Shown: piece after piece, positions 10,801 to 22,400 of the stretch
Layout: every line of letters begins with the position of its first letter
Numbering within the stretch: the first letter of the stretch is position 1
NCBI GenBank assembly: GCA_964200185.2
Contig: CAXNAD020000153.1
Location: 1 to 27,110, forward strand
Length of the DNA stretch: 27,110 nt
Reading direction: 5' to 3'
Source: Choristocarpus tenellus KU-1152
Lineage: Eukaryota > Phaeophyceae
Translations under genes and position numbers: made by a program
The notes under the pieces: generated by a model
What the model saw: the letters and a program-made list of their open reading frames with translations, nothing else
Databases searched by the model: none
Told to the model about the DNA's origin: nothing

Positions 10801-13800
10801 CACAGGAAGAAAACGCCTGCACAGGTGAGGGAGCACTACCTCGATCTGTACCTTGGGAGGCATGGTTCAGTGCTGCCTCCAAAGTGGCTCCGTAAGAACA
10901 CCACCAATGGTAGTAATGGTAGTGGAGGGAGAGGAGATGGAAAGGGATTGGAAGAGATTGTTCTGCCCATGACTGAACCTAGTCCCCGGGCACCATTCAA
11001 GAAAGGCGAAAAGGTGAACCAAGTGTTTTATATTCACATTTGTTTGGTGTTGAGGCACAGTCTCAGGTGTTGGAGAAGGAGGGTCAAGGGGGAGATTGAG
11101 AGAAGATGGTTACATACAATGGGTATTATACTTTAGTTTTTTATACTGTGGGACAAGGTGTGTAATATGTTTAAAGGGATGGTGATTGTTACAATGTGTC
11201 TGAACTAGTTTCTCATTACCAAATAGTTGTCTCAAAGAAATTTCCTGTGGCAACGCTAGTTCAACTCTGAATATACGTTCAAAGCTAGTTGAGCACATGT
11301 AACGTTGACCCTAACCCTAACCCTAACCATGACAATTAAAAAAAAAAGGTGAGTTCAGCGGACCTGGCCAATCGTAAGATTGCTGACCTTGGGACTGGAC
11401 ATGTCATTCCGGAGATGTATAAGTACCCCCCTGCATGGGGGCTTGTGGCAAATGGACAGGCAGGAGCAGGTGGTGGAGGTGGAAGTGGAAGTGGTAGTGA
11501 AGAATTAGGAGGGTGGGGTGGGGTGGGAGGAGGAAAGCGTAAGAGGGAGGAGGATGGGTTTGCAGAAGAGTTTGGCAAGTCGGTGCCGTTTGGTGAAGGA
11601 AGGAAGGCGTTGTTAAGGAAGAAGGTGAAGGAAGAAACGGTAAGTTGGTACTTTTTTAGTGAAGAAAATAGTATTAATCACTGCAAGTTTTTTTAGATTT
11701 GAGATGTGAGGGAGGGTGCTGGTGTAATTGCATGGCTATGTTACAGTATAGTCTCTGGTTGAGTTGGTTGTGTGGTGGGTAAAAATATGTGGAAGTGATG
11801 GGAAGATTGAGTTGTGGTACATCTTTAGTGTTTGTCTAGAGGTATACTATACTGTAGAGTAGGCTATTGTCTAGGTTTGATGCCAATGGACATGTTGCTG
11901 TATTGGTGTTAGTCCTTTCATGTCATGTCATGTCATGTCATCTGCTTCTTTTTTTTTGTATGATTTTTTAAAATCTTTTTTGTTCCTCCAGGGTACTGTA
12001 TTGTGTACTGTAGTAATAGTATCATGCTCTGCTGTACAGCCTAGGGGTTAGCCGTTTGGAGTTTTTTTAACACTTTTTCTGTTGGTCAATCCTGTTGAAG
12101 AGGTATTTGCTGTTACAAGTTAAGCTGAAGGGATTGAAGAGGTATTTGCTGCAATGTCAACTATATCATGCAAAGCTGACTGGAGGGGGTAAAGAGGGGT
12201 GTTTTTATTTACATTTTTAGTCCCATTGTATGGAGTAGAGTAGAGTAACCCTAACCCTAACCCTAAGTAGAGATGATGTACAGTGTGGTGTTGGAAGCTT
12301 GATAGGACATGTTGCGTCTAAAACTGGTTGATACTCAATTTGCATGTGATGTGAGGCTGTACATACTGCTTCTAGAAGAAAAGGTGTGTGCTTTGGATTT
12401 ATTAGTTTATATATGTATAGCCTATCAAATTTATTATTTTATATTTGTGTAGCCTATCAGATTAATTATTTTATATATGTGTAGCCTATCAAATTTCGCA
12501 ATATTCATCATGTATTAGTCAGTAGGTATCACATTATTATTTTATTAGTCACATTATTATAGTCATTAGTCTGGCTGTATATACTCACATGGTGCTTCTT
12601 GGTGATCGGTGCTTGGGGTTGAGTGTATATGCTTGATTTGTTTTTGGAGTTTGGAAAATCAATGTAGCATCTGTGTTGAAGAAATATGGAATATAGGTTC
12701 GTATATGTGTTTTTTTGGGGGGGGAGGGGGAGGGATACATTATCTCAATTTGACATACCCCCACAATACACACACTCCCTCTTTCTCTCTCACATGAATA
12801 CCTACACAATTGCATGAACAGTTGATCAAGGCTTGGGTGGAGAAACTTCCTGGTGGTGATCTTACTGGCTACTGGCCCCTGCGAGGTGACTTTGAGGTGG
12901 AACATGACAATGACGCAGAAAAGGTGAGGTGATCTTACTCCTTTTAGTTCCCTTCCACAACTTGCTCTCCCTCCTCTGGTTAATGCTTTTTTCCCATTGT
13001 AGTAGTTATTTATTATTATTATTAATTGGTGGGGTTAGTATAGTAGTATAGTAGTATAATAGTATAGTAGTATAGTAGTACGGACTCTATTTGTATGTCC
13101 GTTGCCTGTTGTTTAGTCAATGAGTTGTGTATGTTTAGAGTAAGTGCATTGGGTTGTTAATAAAAAGTAACTTTTTTTGTGGTGTCTGTTGTGTATCAAA
13201 CCAGTCAGTTACACTCTCCGATTGTGTGCATGTTATATTTTTTGTTTATAGTGTTGATTGATGTTGATTAGGGTTAGGGTTAGGGTGAGACAAGTTGATT
13301 AGTGTTGTTTTGGAGACCTTTCTGTGAAGACCTTTCTGTGAGGGTGCATGTACTGTCTTGGTGAGGCAATCCTTGGTGAGCAGCAGCTGTTGTCTGGAGG
13401 ATCAAGGATGACTGTGACTGGCTGAGACCCCCACCTCCATTCCCCACCCCCCTGGTGCTGTCCACCGTGCTTGTGTGATGTTGGTGTATGTTGGTGTATG
13501 TGTTTGTTTTTGATGTTTTTGATTAAATGACTCTTAGCTACTGGCGGACATGGAGTTTACCTGTACTGACCACCCCAGCGAGAGGCAGCTGAAGCTTGAT
13601 GTCATCTCCGTGTACAACCAAAGGCTGGATGAGAGGGAGAGGTGTGATGCACGTGATTGACACATCCATTTTGTTATTGTACACATGTCAGCATAATTAG
13701 CATCCTAAGGCTTAGCAACCCTAAATACCCATCACACTGTCCCTATTTATTGATCCCATGACACTTGTCCATACCTTCCTATTCATGTTTTTCTTGTGAT

Positions 13801-16800
13801 AGGTGATGGTGATAGGTGATGGTGGTGTGTTTGTTGCTTCCTTCCTACTTCCTACCTGATGATGCTTTGTTCCGTGCTATGTCTGTCTATGTCTATGTCT
13901 GTGTGTGTGTGTTTTTTTTTTTACTGTACAGGCGAAAGAAGTTTGTTATGGATCACAAATTGCTGGACTTCAAGAAGCAGAATGCTACAAAGAAGCGGCT
14001 CAAGGTACAGTATTGTTATGATTGAGGATATACTGTTTACTGTTGATACAGATGAATTGCTATTGTTTGTTTGTATACTGTTTATTCCTGAAGCATGTCA
14101 AGCATGACACCATCTCCCCTTACCTCCCCTCCCCATTTTCCGGCCCCCGTGTGTGTGTGTACAACTAATGTGTGTGTGTGTGTCAAGGTAGCGATTTGAT
14201 ATTTGAAAGCTAGAGCAGAGAACCATCATACATGTGCATTAGCTATATTTTTTTAAGTAGAGGAGTGCACCCGCTCAGAAACAAATGGTTCTTTTTGGAG
14301 TTACCCTTGGAAATATTTCTTTTCCTCCCTGCTTGTGTAAAATTTGTATGTTCTACGTTTGTAGCATTTAATTGCATCCATTTTTTGCTCTAGATTACTG
14401 ACTGTTTGAAGAAGAATCCACCTTTGGTGGTGCCAGACTGGAAATCAGTGACAGGCTGTGTTGCGTGCATTGGTTGAACCGTTTTCAATTTCTGTATTTC
14501 ATGCTGTACTGTAATACTTGTATTGCATTCCGGCCCTAACCTTTGATTTCCGATGAAGAATGAGACAATATATATATATATATATATATATATTATGGTT
14601 AGCCGTTGAACATGAGAAAGAAAAATGAGATCTTTGTGTTACGTGGGTTACGTGTGAAAATGTTCTCAGACTACTCATCACAGACAGTCACCGCAGACTA
14701 CTCACCTACTATGGTTTTTTGACAGACAAGGACACTTGTACTGTGTTGCTGTGGTTTTTTGTGTGTGATGCACCTACTATGGTTGCTGTTTATGGTTTCC
14801 TCCTATGACAAGAGAGTTTATGTTTATGTTTTGGGTATGTGTTGTCCAACCTCATACCCTCACACTCTAGACTGGTCCTGGTTGCCTAATCACACCTTTT
14901 TTTTTTGGTTACTATTTTGACTTTTTTATTGTTGCTTGACATTTTTGATGTTTTTTTAATGTAAAATAATATTTTTTGATGATGTTCATCCTCCCTGCTT
15001 TAAACTCTTCTCCCATGTCTTGTGGTGTGTCTCATGTCTTGTGGTGATATCAGGGATTACATACATACATGATCTGGTTTACTCACCCCCCCCCAATGCC
15101 ATATATGTATGTATGTAAACCAATTGTGATGCTCTGTCGTTGTGTGCGTGGTGTTGTTTCAAAAAGGGTATGTACTAAATTTTAACATAAAAAAAAAAAC
15201 TTGAGGGTGTAATTGTAAGATGTGGAATGAGACGTCTTTGGTGCCATTGGTACGTTAAATTGTGTAGCATTGGTCTCTCTTGTTTTATCCTTCATTTTGT
15301 ACTTTTTTGTATACTTTTTCCTACTTCAACTACTGTTATCTATCATGTTCCTAATTATTACTTTTTATTACTTTTTCAACTTTGTACGCACGCGTTTGTG
15401 TGTTTTTTTTCTTTTTTGGGGGGGCAGGAGGACCGTGACCTCATTGCTCGTTGCCGTCCCTTTGCAAGGTTCCAGAGTCCAGAGGAGCATGAGGAATTGA
15501 TAGAAGGACTACTACTTGCCAAGCGTCTCAGGTACTTAGTTGGGGGTGTTTTGTGTGTGTGTGTATGTGTAGTGTTAATCATTTTGGTAGTACTGTGGTT
15601 GGCGGTGAGGTTGTGTTAATTGGACCCTTGATAGGGTGAGGCATATGGAGTGAGGTGTGCATGATGGAGTTTAGTGGTGATGGAAAGTATTACAAGTAGG
15701 CTTTGGGGTGGTTTGGATATGTGGTTTTGAGGTCTAAGAGTTGTGTAGGTTTTATTTTTGGTACACTATGCATAGTGTACTGGATATGTTTTTTGTCATC
15801 AAAGAAATGTACTTGCAACGCATTTTCACAATGGTGTTTTAGCATAGGGCATGGGTGTGAATTAGATTTGGGGGTACAAAGGGGGTGTTTTTGTTTGGGG
15901 ATTATAGATTGTAGTTGGGGTTTGTCCTTTATTTCTGTTTTTGAAATTTAGATTTGAAATATAGAATAGCTTTGCCTGTTGATTTGTCCTTGTGAAGTAC
16001 GCCTCTGTGATGAAAGATTGCTGTTTTTTGGGGGGGAGGGAGGTTGCTTTTATGGTACAGTAGGGGTTAAGTTCCTCAAGAGGTTTTGGTTTTTAGTGCA
16101 ATGGTTCTATGGGTGGGAGTTATTGGTGAGGGTTGAACAAATTGCACTACAGGTTTATGAGCATAAAGGTTCAGGCACACATGAACATACATGGATATGC
16201 CAGTTCATGTTTTGATAATTGATAGGCGTTTGTTATGTTATTTTGTTATTTTGTCCTTTTATGTTTACATTTCTTCTGGGCAGGGCACGTATTGAGCAGT
16301 TACAGGGGTATCGAGAGAAGGGCATAACCACCCTGGAGGAGGCAAATGAATTTGAGGCTCAAAAAAAGCGCAGGACAGAAGAGGTAAGATATGTTAGGGT
16401 TAGGGTATTGCTGTGCCTGTGGATGTGCTATGGTGACAGAGAAGGAAGATGTACATGTCCATATGATGTGGACCCAATCCCAATCCACCATTTGAGATGT
16501 GCAACCAGGTGGCCAACAGGTTTTTTTTTTTTCATTGATGGGAGGGAAGAGTGGCAGGAGTTGTATAGCATGAAAGGCGAGGGGAGGGCGGAGGGGGTTG
16601 TATAGTTTGTTGATGTGGTCATCTATGACTATGCAGTGTGTTGTATTGGTTCCTGCTAGCTTACTACAAAATGAGTTTTTAAAATTACCCTGATAAAAGA
16701 TAATAAAAAATAATTCAGCACTTTTAAGCGTCCCAAAAAACCCTAACCCCAACTAACCCTAGCCCTGTTTATGACGAAGAGAAGCAAGTTAAGGATGCAG

Positions 16801-19088
16801 TGGACAGACTTGGTATCCCAAAGGATAGGAGGGTACCACAGCGACGTGTCCAACTTTTTGAGTGTCTGTCTGAGTGAGGGCTAGTAGTGACTGGATCAAC
16901 AAGAGCAAGTTAGAGCAAGTTAGGGAACCTTTTGTGACTCTGGGGCAGTTGGCGTTGGCACTAGTGGAAGTTTCTACAGTCCTTAGACTGTGAACTTGTT
17001 CAATTTCCAAGAATAAAATAATTATTATTGACCGTACCTGAGTTGTGAAAAGACCCCTACCTACCATAGCCTGTTCCTGGTCCTGGTCTTGCTGATCTGT
17101 TTGTTAGAAGCCCTCAGGTAGGTAGGTAGGTAGGTGGGTAGTTCCATATATACGGGTAATTGCTGGTTGTGTTGATTTTTCTCAGTTTGAAGTGTGTTGT
17201 ATATATATGTATCTGATGTGATTGTATTACCTGCCACTGTATGTATATATTTTTTTGTTTCTTTATAGATTGCTGCAAAGAAGCACAAGGAGGCTGCTGG
17301 GTACTTGTATGACACCTACAACACCAAGAATGGATCCAACAGGGAACGCAGCAACAGATACCACAACCGTGCTAAGGTACTCCCATACACTCATCATTAC
17401 ACTCATCATACATGTGGGAGATGTTGTCTGTTCTCTTTCAAGACTGTGTGTGTGTGTGTGTGTGAATGTGGACAGTTGTCAGTTGGGATGACCACACCAT
17501 CAAGTCAACAATAGAGGGACAAAGGAGAAGTACATTTTGCTCTCAAGTTGATAATGAAAATCTCAATCCTAGTCTTATTTTTGAAGGTATTTCTAACTCC
17601 CTCCCATGTATTGTTCGATTTTCCTGTTGTGGATGCACAGGATGGGGATGGTTTGGTTACCCCTGGGGAAGGGGGGAAGGAAGAGAAGGAGGATCAGCCC
17701 CTTGATCTCACTGATGCACCAGGAGTGGACCTACTGAGCAATGAGGAGAGAGAGCTCTGCTCTACCCTCATGATGCTCCCCAATTACTACCTTGCTGTGA
17801 AGGTATATTTACAGTGATGTATATGTGCTACGTATTTTTGAATACTTTGAGGTAGAAGCAATGTAACACCCACATTCCTATCCATACCAGCCTGTGTGTG
17901 TGTGTGTGTGTATGGCCAGTTCTGTGATTGCTGTGACTGGCAAGAGGAAAGCCTCCACCCCACCCTCTGCACCCCCTTCAATTGAGGGCACTAGACCAAG
18001 ACCACTCCCTTTTCTCTTTTGCTCACCTCCAAAATGGAGTTGTGTATGTTTGGTTAGGGTACAGAGGATGAACATAGACAAGAGTACCTGGGTAAAACCT
18101 GTTCTTAAGTTTGTGTGCTTGCTCCTGTCCTCCTACTGACCTTGAAGTGAGACTGTTACGTGTGTAGTCTTTTGAGCTGAGGATGCTTGCTGTGCATCTA
18201 GGTGACAACAATTTTTTTGAGACAAGATTGCCAGCAGGCATTCATTGACATGATGTACAACTTTCTTGCCACTTCTACTTTGAGTTTGAAATGAATTACA
18301 ATGAAAGCAGTATATGTATGTTTGGTAGCAGGCGTCATTGACAATTGTCTCAACCCTCTTGTCTTGTATTTTATTTTGTCCTCCCTTTACCCTACGGCAA
18401 TAGAATGTCATGGTTCAGGCGTTCACGAAGCAGGGTTACCTGAGAAAGGCATCTGCTAACAAGCTGGTAACACTGGAGACCAAGAGAACAGAAAAGGTTG
18501 GTTTGATGGTTTGTTACTTACTGATAGCGATTTCTGCTATTTGTGGGTACCTTGTTGCATTCCACGGCTTCCCCTCCAAAATGTTTGAGGGGAGACCAAC
18601 CTAAAATGTACGCTGGAAGGGGCAACCTTCAACCCTCTAAAATGGAGTTAGAGGAGATCATTTGATGTGTTGTATGAATAGTTGTGCTCTGGGTCAAATC
18701 CCAGAAGATACCCCATGATGTGTGATGGGGTGAGTGTTTTGTTTTGTTGTGCGACCAGTAAGTGATATGGTTGAGTGTTATGTCTGGTAGAATCAGCACC
18801 TTCTGTTGCTGGTTGTTTGAGTTGTCATTGCCGTTGCAGCCAGGCCTGTCACCTTTCCTCCATTTTTGACTTTTCATTTTCAACTTATCCTCTCACACCC
18901 CAGGGTCCACATCAGGGTCAGTTGTTGTTTGTCATCAACCAATCAGATGGCTTGTTTCTTGTGGTGATTGAATAGTAGGCATGTGTTGATTGGTTGAAGG
19001 GATTTCTGTGCTCCCCACATTTTCCCCCCTGCCTAAACCTCACTCCTCTCCTGCATGTTGATGTTATACAGCAATTGTATACACTGTA

Positions 19089-19132
<44 letters not shown>

Positions 19133-19462
19133 GCATTGTTCCGTTTTCATGCACCAGTACATCAGTCAAAGGTCATGTCAGCATTAATGGCACTGATATA
19201 GTAGTGGTGATAAGAGTGGGGGGTAGCAGGGGACATGACCCAAAGAGCATAGTTTCTGCTATTGGGATATAGGCCATGTCTCATCTTGTCCAATAGGACG
19301 TGTTTGCCGTGAAACCTCCACCTCAATATTACTGTCTCACTCACACGTGATGACGACATCCTTTCCTGCTATCTCCGTGTCCAGATGTACGATTTCTTTG
19401 TGTCCTGTGGGCTTGTTAACTCTGAACCCAAGAGGCCAGAGTACTTTCATGATAGGGGTTGA
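7878..19462 (+). CDS. ADA2: ADA2-type transcriptional adaptor (SAGA/ADA complex), 15 coding exons
   Basis: The coding exons are 7878-7887, 8071-8192, 8981-9122, 10270-10352, 10795-11013, 11349-11639, 12822-12923, 13538-13641, 13932-14004, 15428-15531, 16284-16383, 17269-17376, 17641-17802, 18404-18496 and 19385-19462. All introns are GT-AG, phases match at every join, and the product is 596 residues. A ZZ zinc finger at about 33-80 has all eight ligands: CESC, CAEC, CLSC and HKSDH. SANT follows at about 93-138 (EDWTAAEELTLV, LGLGSWDEISD, REHYLDLYLG). A Gly-rich insert with a basic KRKRE patch (about 227-264) precedes the ADA2 core: GYWPLRGDFEVEHDNDAE, LLADMEF, NQRLDERERRKKFV, RPFARFQSPEEHEEL and ARIEQLQGYREKGITTL. 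SWIRM at about 512-583 has LLSNEERELC, LPNYYLAVK and MYDFFVSCGL. In characterised eukaryotes ADA2 is nuclear, binds Gcn5 and stimulates nucleosomal histone acetylation. Length is slightly above yeast (434) and close to plant forms. The start is uncertain: exon 1 adds only MGE, and an in-frame ATG at 8085 would give 588 residues. Confidence 0.93.
7888..8070 (+). other. Proposed first intron of ADA2 (183 bp)
   Basis: The donor is GAAG/GTGAGTAAGT and the acceptor follows a clear pyrimidine-rich stretch ending GTCGACAG. Splicing joins ATG GGT GAA G to TG TTT GTT, in frame with the ZZ exon. If translation starts at 8085 instead, the same intron would lie in the 5' UTR. Confidence 0.55.
8193..10794 (+). 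other. ADA2 introns between the ZZ halves and within SANT
   Basis: Three introns lie here: 8193-8980, 9123-10269 and 10353-10794. The first separates the first zinc-ligand pair from the other ligands. The second separates the ZZ exon from SANT. The third splits SANT after EISD. The sequence is AT- and GT-rich with a pyrimidine-rich patch at about 9880-10000 and T-rich runs near 10520. No nested gene is supported. Confidence 0.8.
11309..11328. repeat. Telomere-like CCCTAA array in an ADA2 intron
   Basis: Three CCCTAA units, ending about 20 bases before the acceptor of the exon starting at 11349. They occupy the place where a pyrimidine tract would be expected and are followed by an A-run. Confidence 0.9.
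11918..11941. repeat. (TGTCA)n pentanucleotide array
   Basis: Four to five TGTCA units inside the ADA2 intron 11640-12821. Confidence 0.9.
12246..12266. repeat. Telomere-like CCCTAA array in an ADA2 intron
   Basis: TAACCC repeated three times plus TAA, inside intron 11640-12821. It carries the C-rich telomeric strand in the sense orientation. Confidence 0.9.
12410..12495. repeat. Three-copy tandem repeat, 32-bp period
   Basis: The motif TAGCCTATCA starts at 12418, 12450 and 12482, exactly 32 bases apart, separated by AT-rich variable sequence (ATTTATTATTTTATAT-like). It lies within an ADA2 intron. Confidence 0.85.
13036..13080. repeat. (TAGTA)n-like minisatellite
   Basis: Interleaved TAGTA and TAG units with one variant (TAATAG), inside the ADA2 intron 12924-13537. 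Confidence 0.85.
13268..13286. repeat. Telomere-like TTAGGG array in an ADA2 intron
   Basis: Three TTAGGG units in intron 12924-13537. This array has the G-rich strand in the sense orientation, the opposite of those at 11309 and 12246. Confidence 0.9.
14005..15427 (+). other. Longest ADA2 intron (1423 bp)
   Basis: It separates the LDERERRKKF exon from the RPFARFQSPEEHEEL exon. It contains GT-repeat patches (about 14149-14182) and a TA array (14568-14595). Its 3' end is unusual: a T-rich tract, then a run of seven G, then CAG. No nested gene is supported. Confidence 0.85.
14568..14595. repeat. (TA)n microsatellite
   Basis: About 13 TA units within the longest ADA2 intron. Confidence 0.9.
16394..16406. 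repeat. Telomere-like TTAGGG pair just after a splice donor
   Basis: Two TTAGGG units begin ten bases after the intron start at 16384. Confidence 0.8.
16740..16766. repeat. Degenerate CCCTAA array
   Basis: CCCTAACCCC, then CTAACCCTAGCCC: a decayed telomere-like array within ADA2 intron 16384-17268, with C-rich strand orientation. Confidence 0.7.
17117..17141. repeat. (GTAG)n tetranucleotide array
   Basis: About six GTAG-type units with one GGTGGG variant, in ADA2 intron 16384-17268. It is the complement of the array at 5401-5427. Confidence 0.85.
19090..19127. repeat. (CA)n microsatellite
   Basis: About 19 CA units within the last ADA2 intron (18497-19384). Shorter GT runs occur in introns near 15551, 17449 and 17894. 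Confidence 0.95.
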
Positions 19463-22400
19463 AGATTGCCTTCTCTTGGTCTGAGCTATGAATTGGCCCT
19501 TGGTGACTCTCCTTGTGGTGACTCTCCTTGTGGTGCCTCAGCTTCGAATCACAATGTATCTACTGTACTGCAGTCTGTCCACACCTTGGAAGGCACACAT
19601 CAAGTATCCGTGATGTGAACGACAATTTGTTAAAGTAATGTGTGATGATCTTGATCGATTGATTGATGGGTTGATTTGCAAATGTATGTGCAATATGAAC
19701 TACCAGGAATAAAGGGGAACGTACAGCTTGTGGCAACACCCTTGTCACTCCTCCATCGTCCTAGCTTTATGGTCGGTTATTTCTTTCTCTTTTTCTTCTG
19801 TTTTTTTTTTCAAATGGCAGAACCCTTTCTTTTTATTTGCTGCAATGTATCACTGTCTGTGTTCACCTTGTGTTTTTATGTGTGCATGTGTAGGATTGGG
19901 TCATATGCACTAGAGGATGTGAAGTAGTGATGCCTGTAGCAGAGTGTTGTAGGTATGGTCCAAAAGCAAGTGACTAAAGTGGATGACACAGTATCGGCAG
20001 TTGTATAATGCATGAGTGGTTGAGTGTAATTAGAGATTTTGTGTTGCGACCCTGATATGCTGAAAAAAATAAAATGCCAGATCCACAGGTTTGATTTTTA
20101 CAGACACATGAGCAGGTTTTAGTGGGTGCAATCTATGAGTTGCTGTCTGGTGAGTTGGTCGTGTCAGTAGCTGTAACACTCAAGGTGGCCTGTGTTTATG
20201 TGTTTATGTGATTATCATTAGTAGTACTTGGGATGCTTTGTTTCTTGGTGTTGCTCCCCCATTTGGTTGGTAGCATATTTTCCTTTTCTACTGTTTTGTC
20301 CTTGTGACATCATTAGTAATACATAAGGGTAATGGTTGCTTCTTTCCTGTGACTGAGCAAGCAAATATTGTAGCTCAGATAGTAGTAAGTCTATAGAGCA
20401 AAATTAATAAAATAAAATGACAAACATCAAACATATTGTGTGGTCAAATGCATATTGAAGTTGAAAAGAGTCGATTGCTGCCTGACCAAACAGCACTGAG
20501 CATGAGAGAAGTTGCTACATTGCGCGGGTGAAAATGATATGTTGAATCAACTAGAAAATTTCAGCGTGCTCAACTAAGATGCTGCATGAATTGAGGCGTG
20601 CGAAATACCTTGATCTGTGAGTAAGGCACATAACACACTTCCACACTAAAAATAAGCAATCTAAAATTACCCTTGAATTTTCGGTCCTAAATGTCATTTG
20701 ATCGAATTGTAGCATTCAACCACTATGACTCACAACACTTAAATTTGTAGGTGTGACTACACATAAAAACAACAATATTGTAGCTGGCTTCTTAAAGCTA
20801 CTGTAGAGTTTTTCTGGTCGATTAAGAAGAGTTGCTTCATGATATCATCATCAGTCGTGATTCATAATAATAGTAGTGTAAGATGTATGGAGTGCTTCCT
20901 CAACCTAACATAGTAGTGTCCAGGATTCTACCATTACTAATATTTTTGACAGCATATTATATGCACATGCAGTCTACAAGACAATGGTGTTGTACACATT
21001 TGACATGGTACTAGAATTTGGTGGGGGTCAAGGGTTTCTTTTTTTATCAGGCAGGATTGCTCAGTTGGGGGGGAGAACGGAAATGAGGAGGGATTAGACA
21101 GGGTGAGATACAACGAAAATGTTCCTTTGAATTTAATGTTGAATCCAGAGGGAGGTCTCGTTCGGTATTGGGACCCCTGTGACAGCCTCTTGGTGCACCT
21201 ATACATTGACATAAATCCATGTATCACTATGCGCTTCTAGCAATCAGGGTGATTTCGCACTTATTGTGTGAATGTTTTGTTTTATCTAGAACGACCATCG
21301 TGCCAAAAGGGTTGGCTGCATTTTAGACTTTGAAAAATTTCTCGTAGGCACCACTTACTTGTTGCAAGTCACCCGAATGTCTTCCGATCTCTGATCAAGG
21401 CATACCTCGTGCATGATAATAATGAGTATTATGCTACTACTACATACTCTATTTATTACATAGTACAACAATGGACAACCTCCCAATTGGCAAGCACCAA
21501 TAATTTATTGATCGTATCCACTGTCCGTAAGTCAACAACATTCTACACGTAAGATAATTAAGCAACAGTTCAAGTTGATCTTTGAACTTTTGTCACTCAT
21601 TGAATTCCGGAGTGGCTTTTTTGTAGGCACTGAAGCTTTTGACCATACAGTTCAGTGAGAGTAGAAGCATGGTATTTTCCAATCCATACTTTCATTTGTT
21701 GCTGTTGAGGAGTTTTTAGAAATGAGGCCCAATCTGGTACCATGCCATGCTGGTGTGTATGCTCAGTATCATTTCAAGGCATGTATCTACCTCACTCAGT
21801 GACGATGATGATGCCTGTTTGTTTGTTGTGACCCCTTATGTTACGAACGTGTGTTGATTTATATACCACTGAGCCCAAGTAAATGAGGTACCCAGGTTTT
21901 GGCCGTTTGGCATTGTAAGCCAATTTTTTCGATGTTTTTCAGTTCACCCATATTATTTCTATGATGGATGAAGTGCTGACTTTGACGCAAGACTGTTGAT
22001 TTCTCGATTGTTTAGAATTTTTCGACAGGATTCAGAAACATTTCACTACACGTTTGTAAAACAAGCCAAATTTGATCATAATTGTCGGCATCCTCAAAAT
22101 GCAAATCTGTGTGCCTCTATACTTTGGCTCACTACTCCTATCCAACTTTACTACCAGTACTACAACTGTGACCACTACCACAATAAATACACTGCCGTCT
22201 GCATACATATTGTGATTATCACTTGCACGTTCTCTTTTTCCACTCCCTCTCTTCTTAGAGCATTGTTTCGGTTGTCAATATTATTACTCCTTACTAGAGT
22301 TACAACAGAAATTGAATCCAGAATCATACACGTTCACAAGGCACAGCATGTAAAACAAGGAGTCACCACCCACCACAATCTCATTCCTCACGACAAGCAA

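Noticed and set aside
14393-14462. Possible cryptic exon inside the longest ADA2 intron, after a CTCTAG acceptor
   Set aside because: ADA2 reads continuously in phase from 14004 to 15428 without it, and it matches no ADA2 segment.
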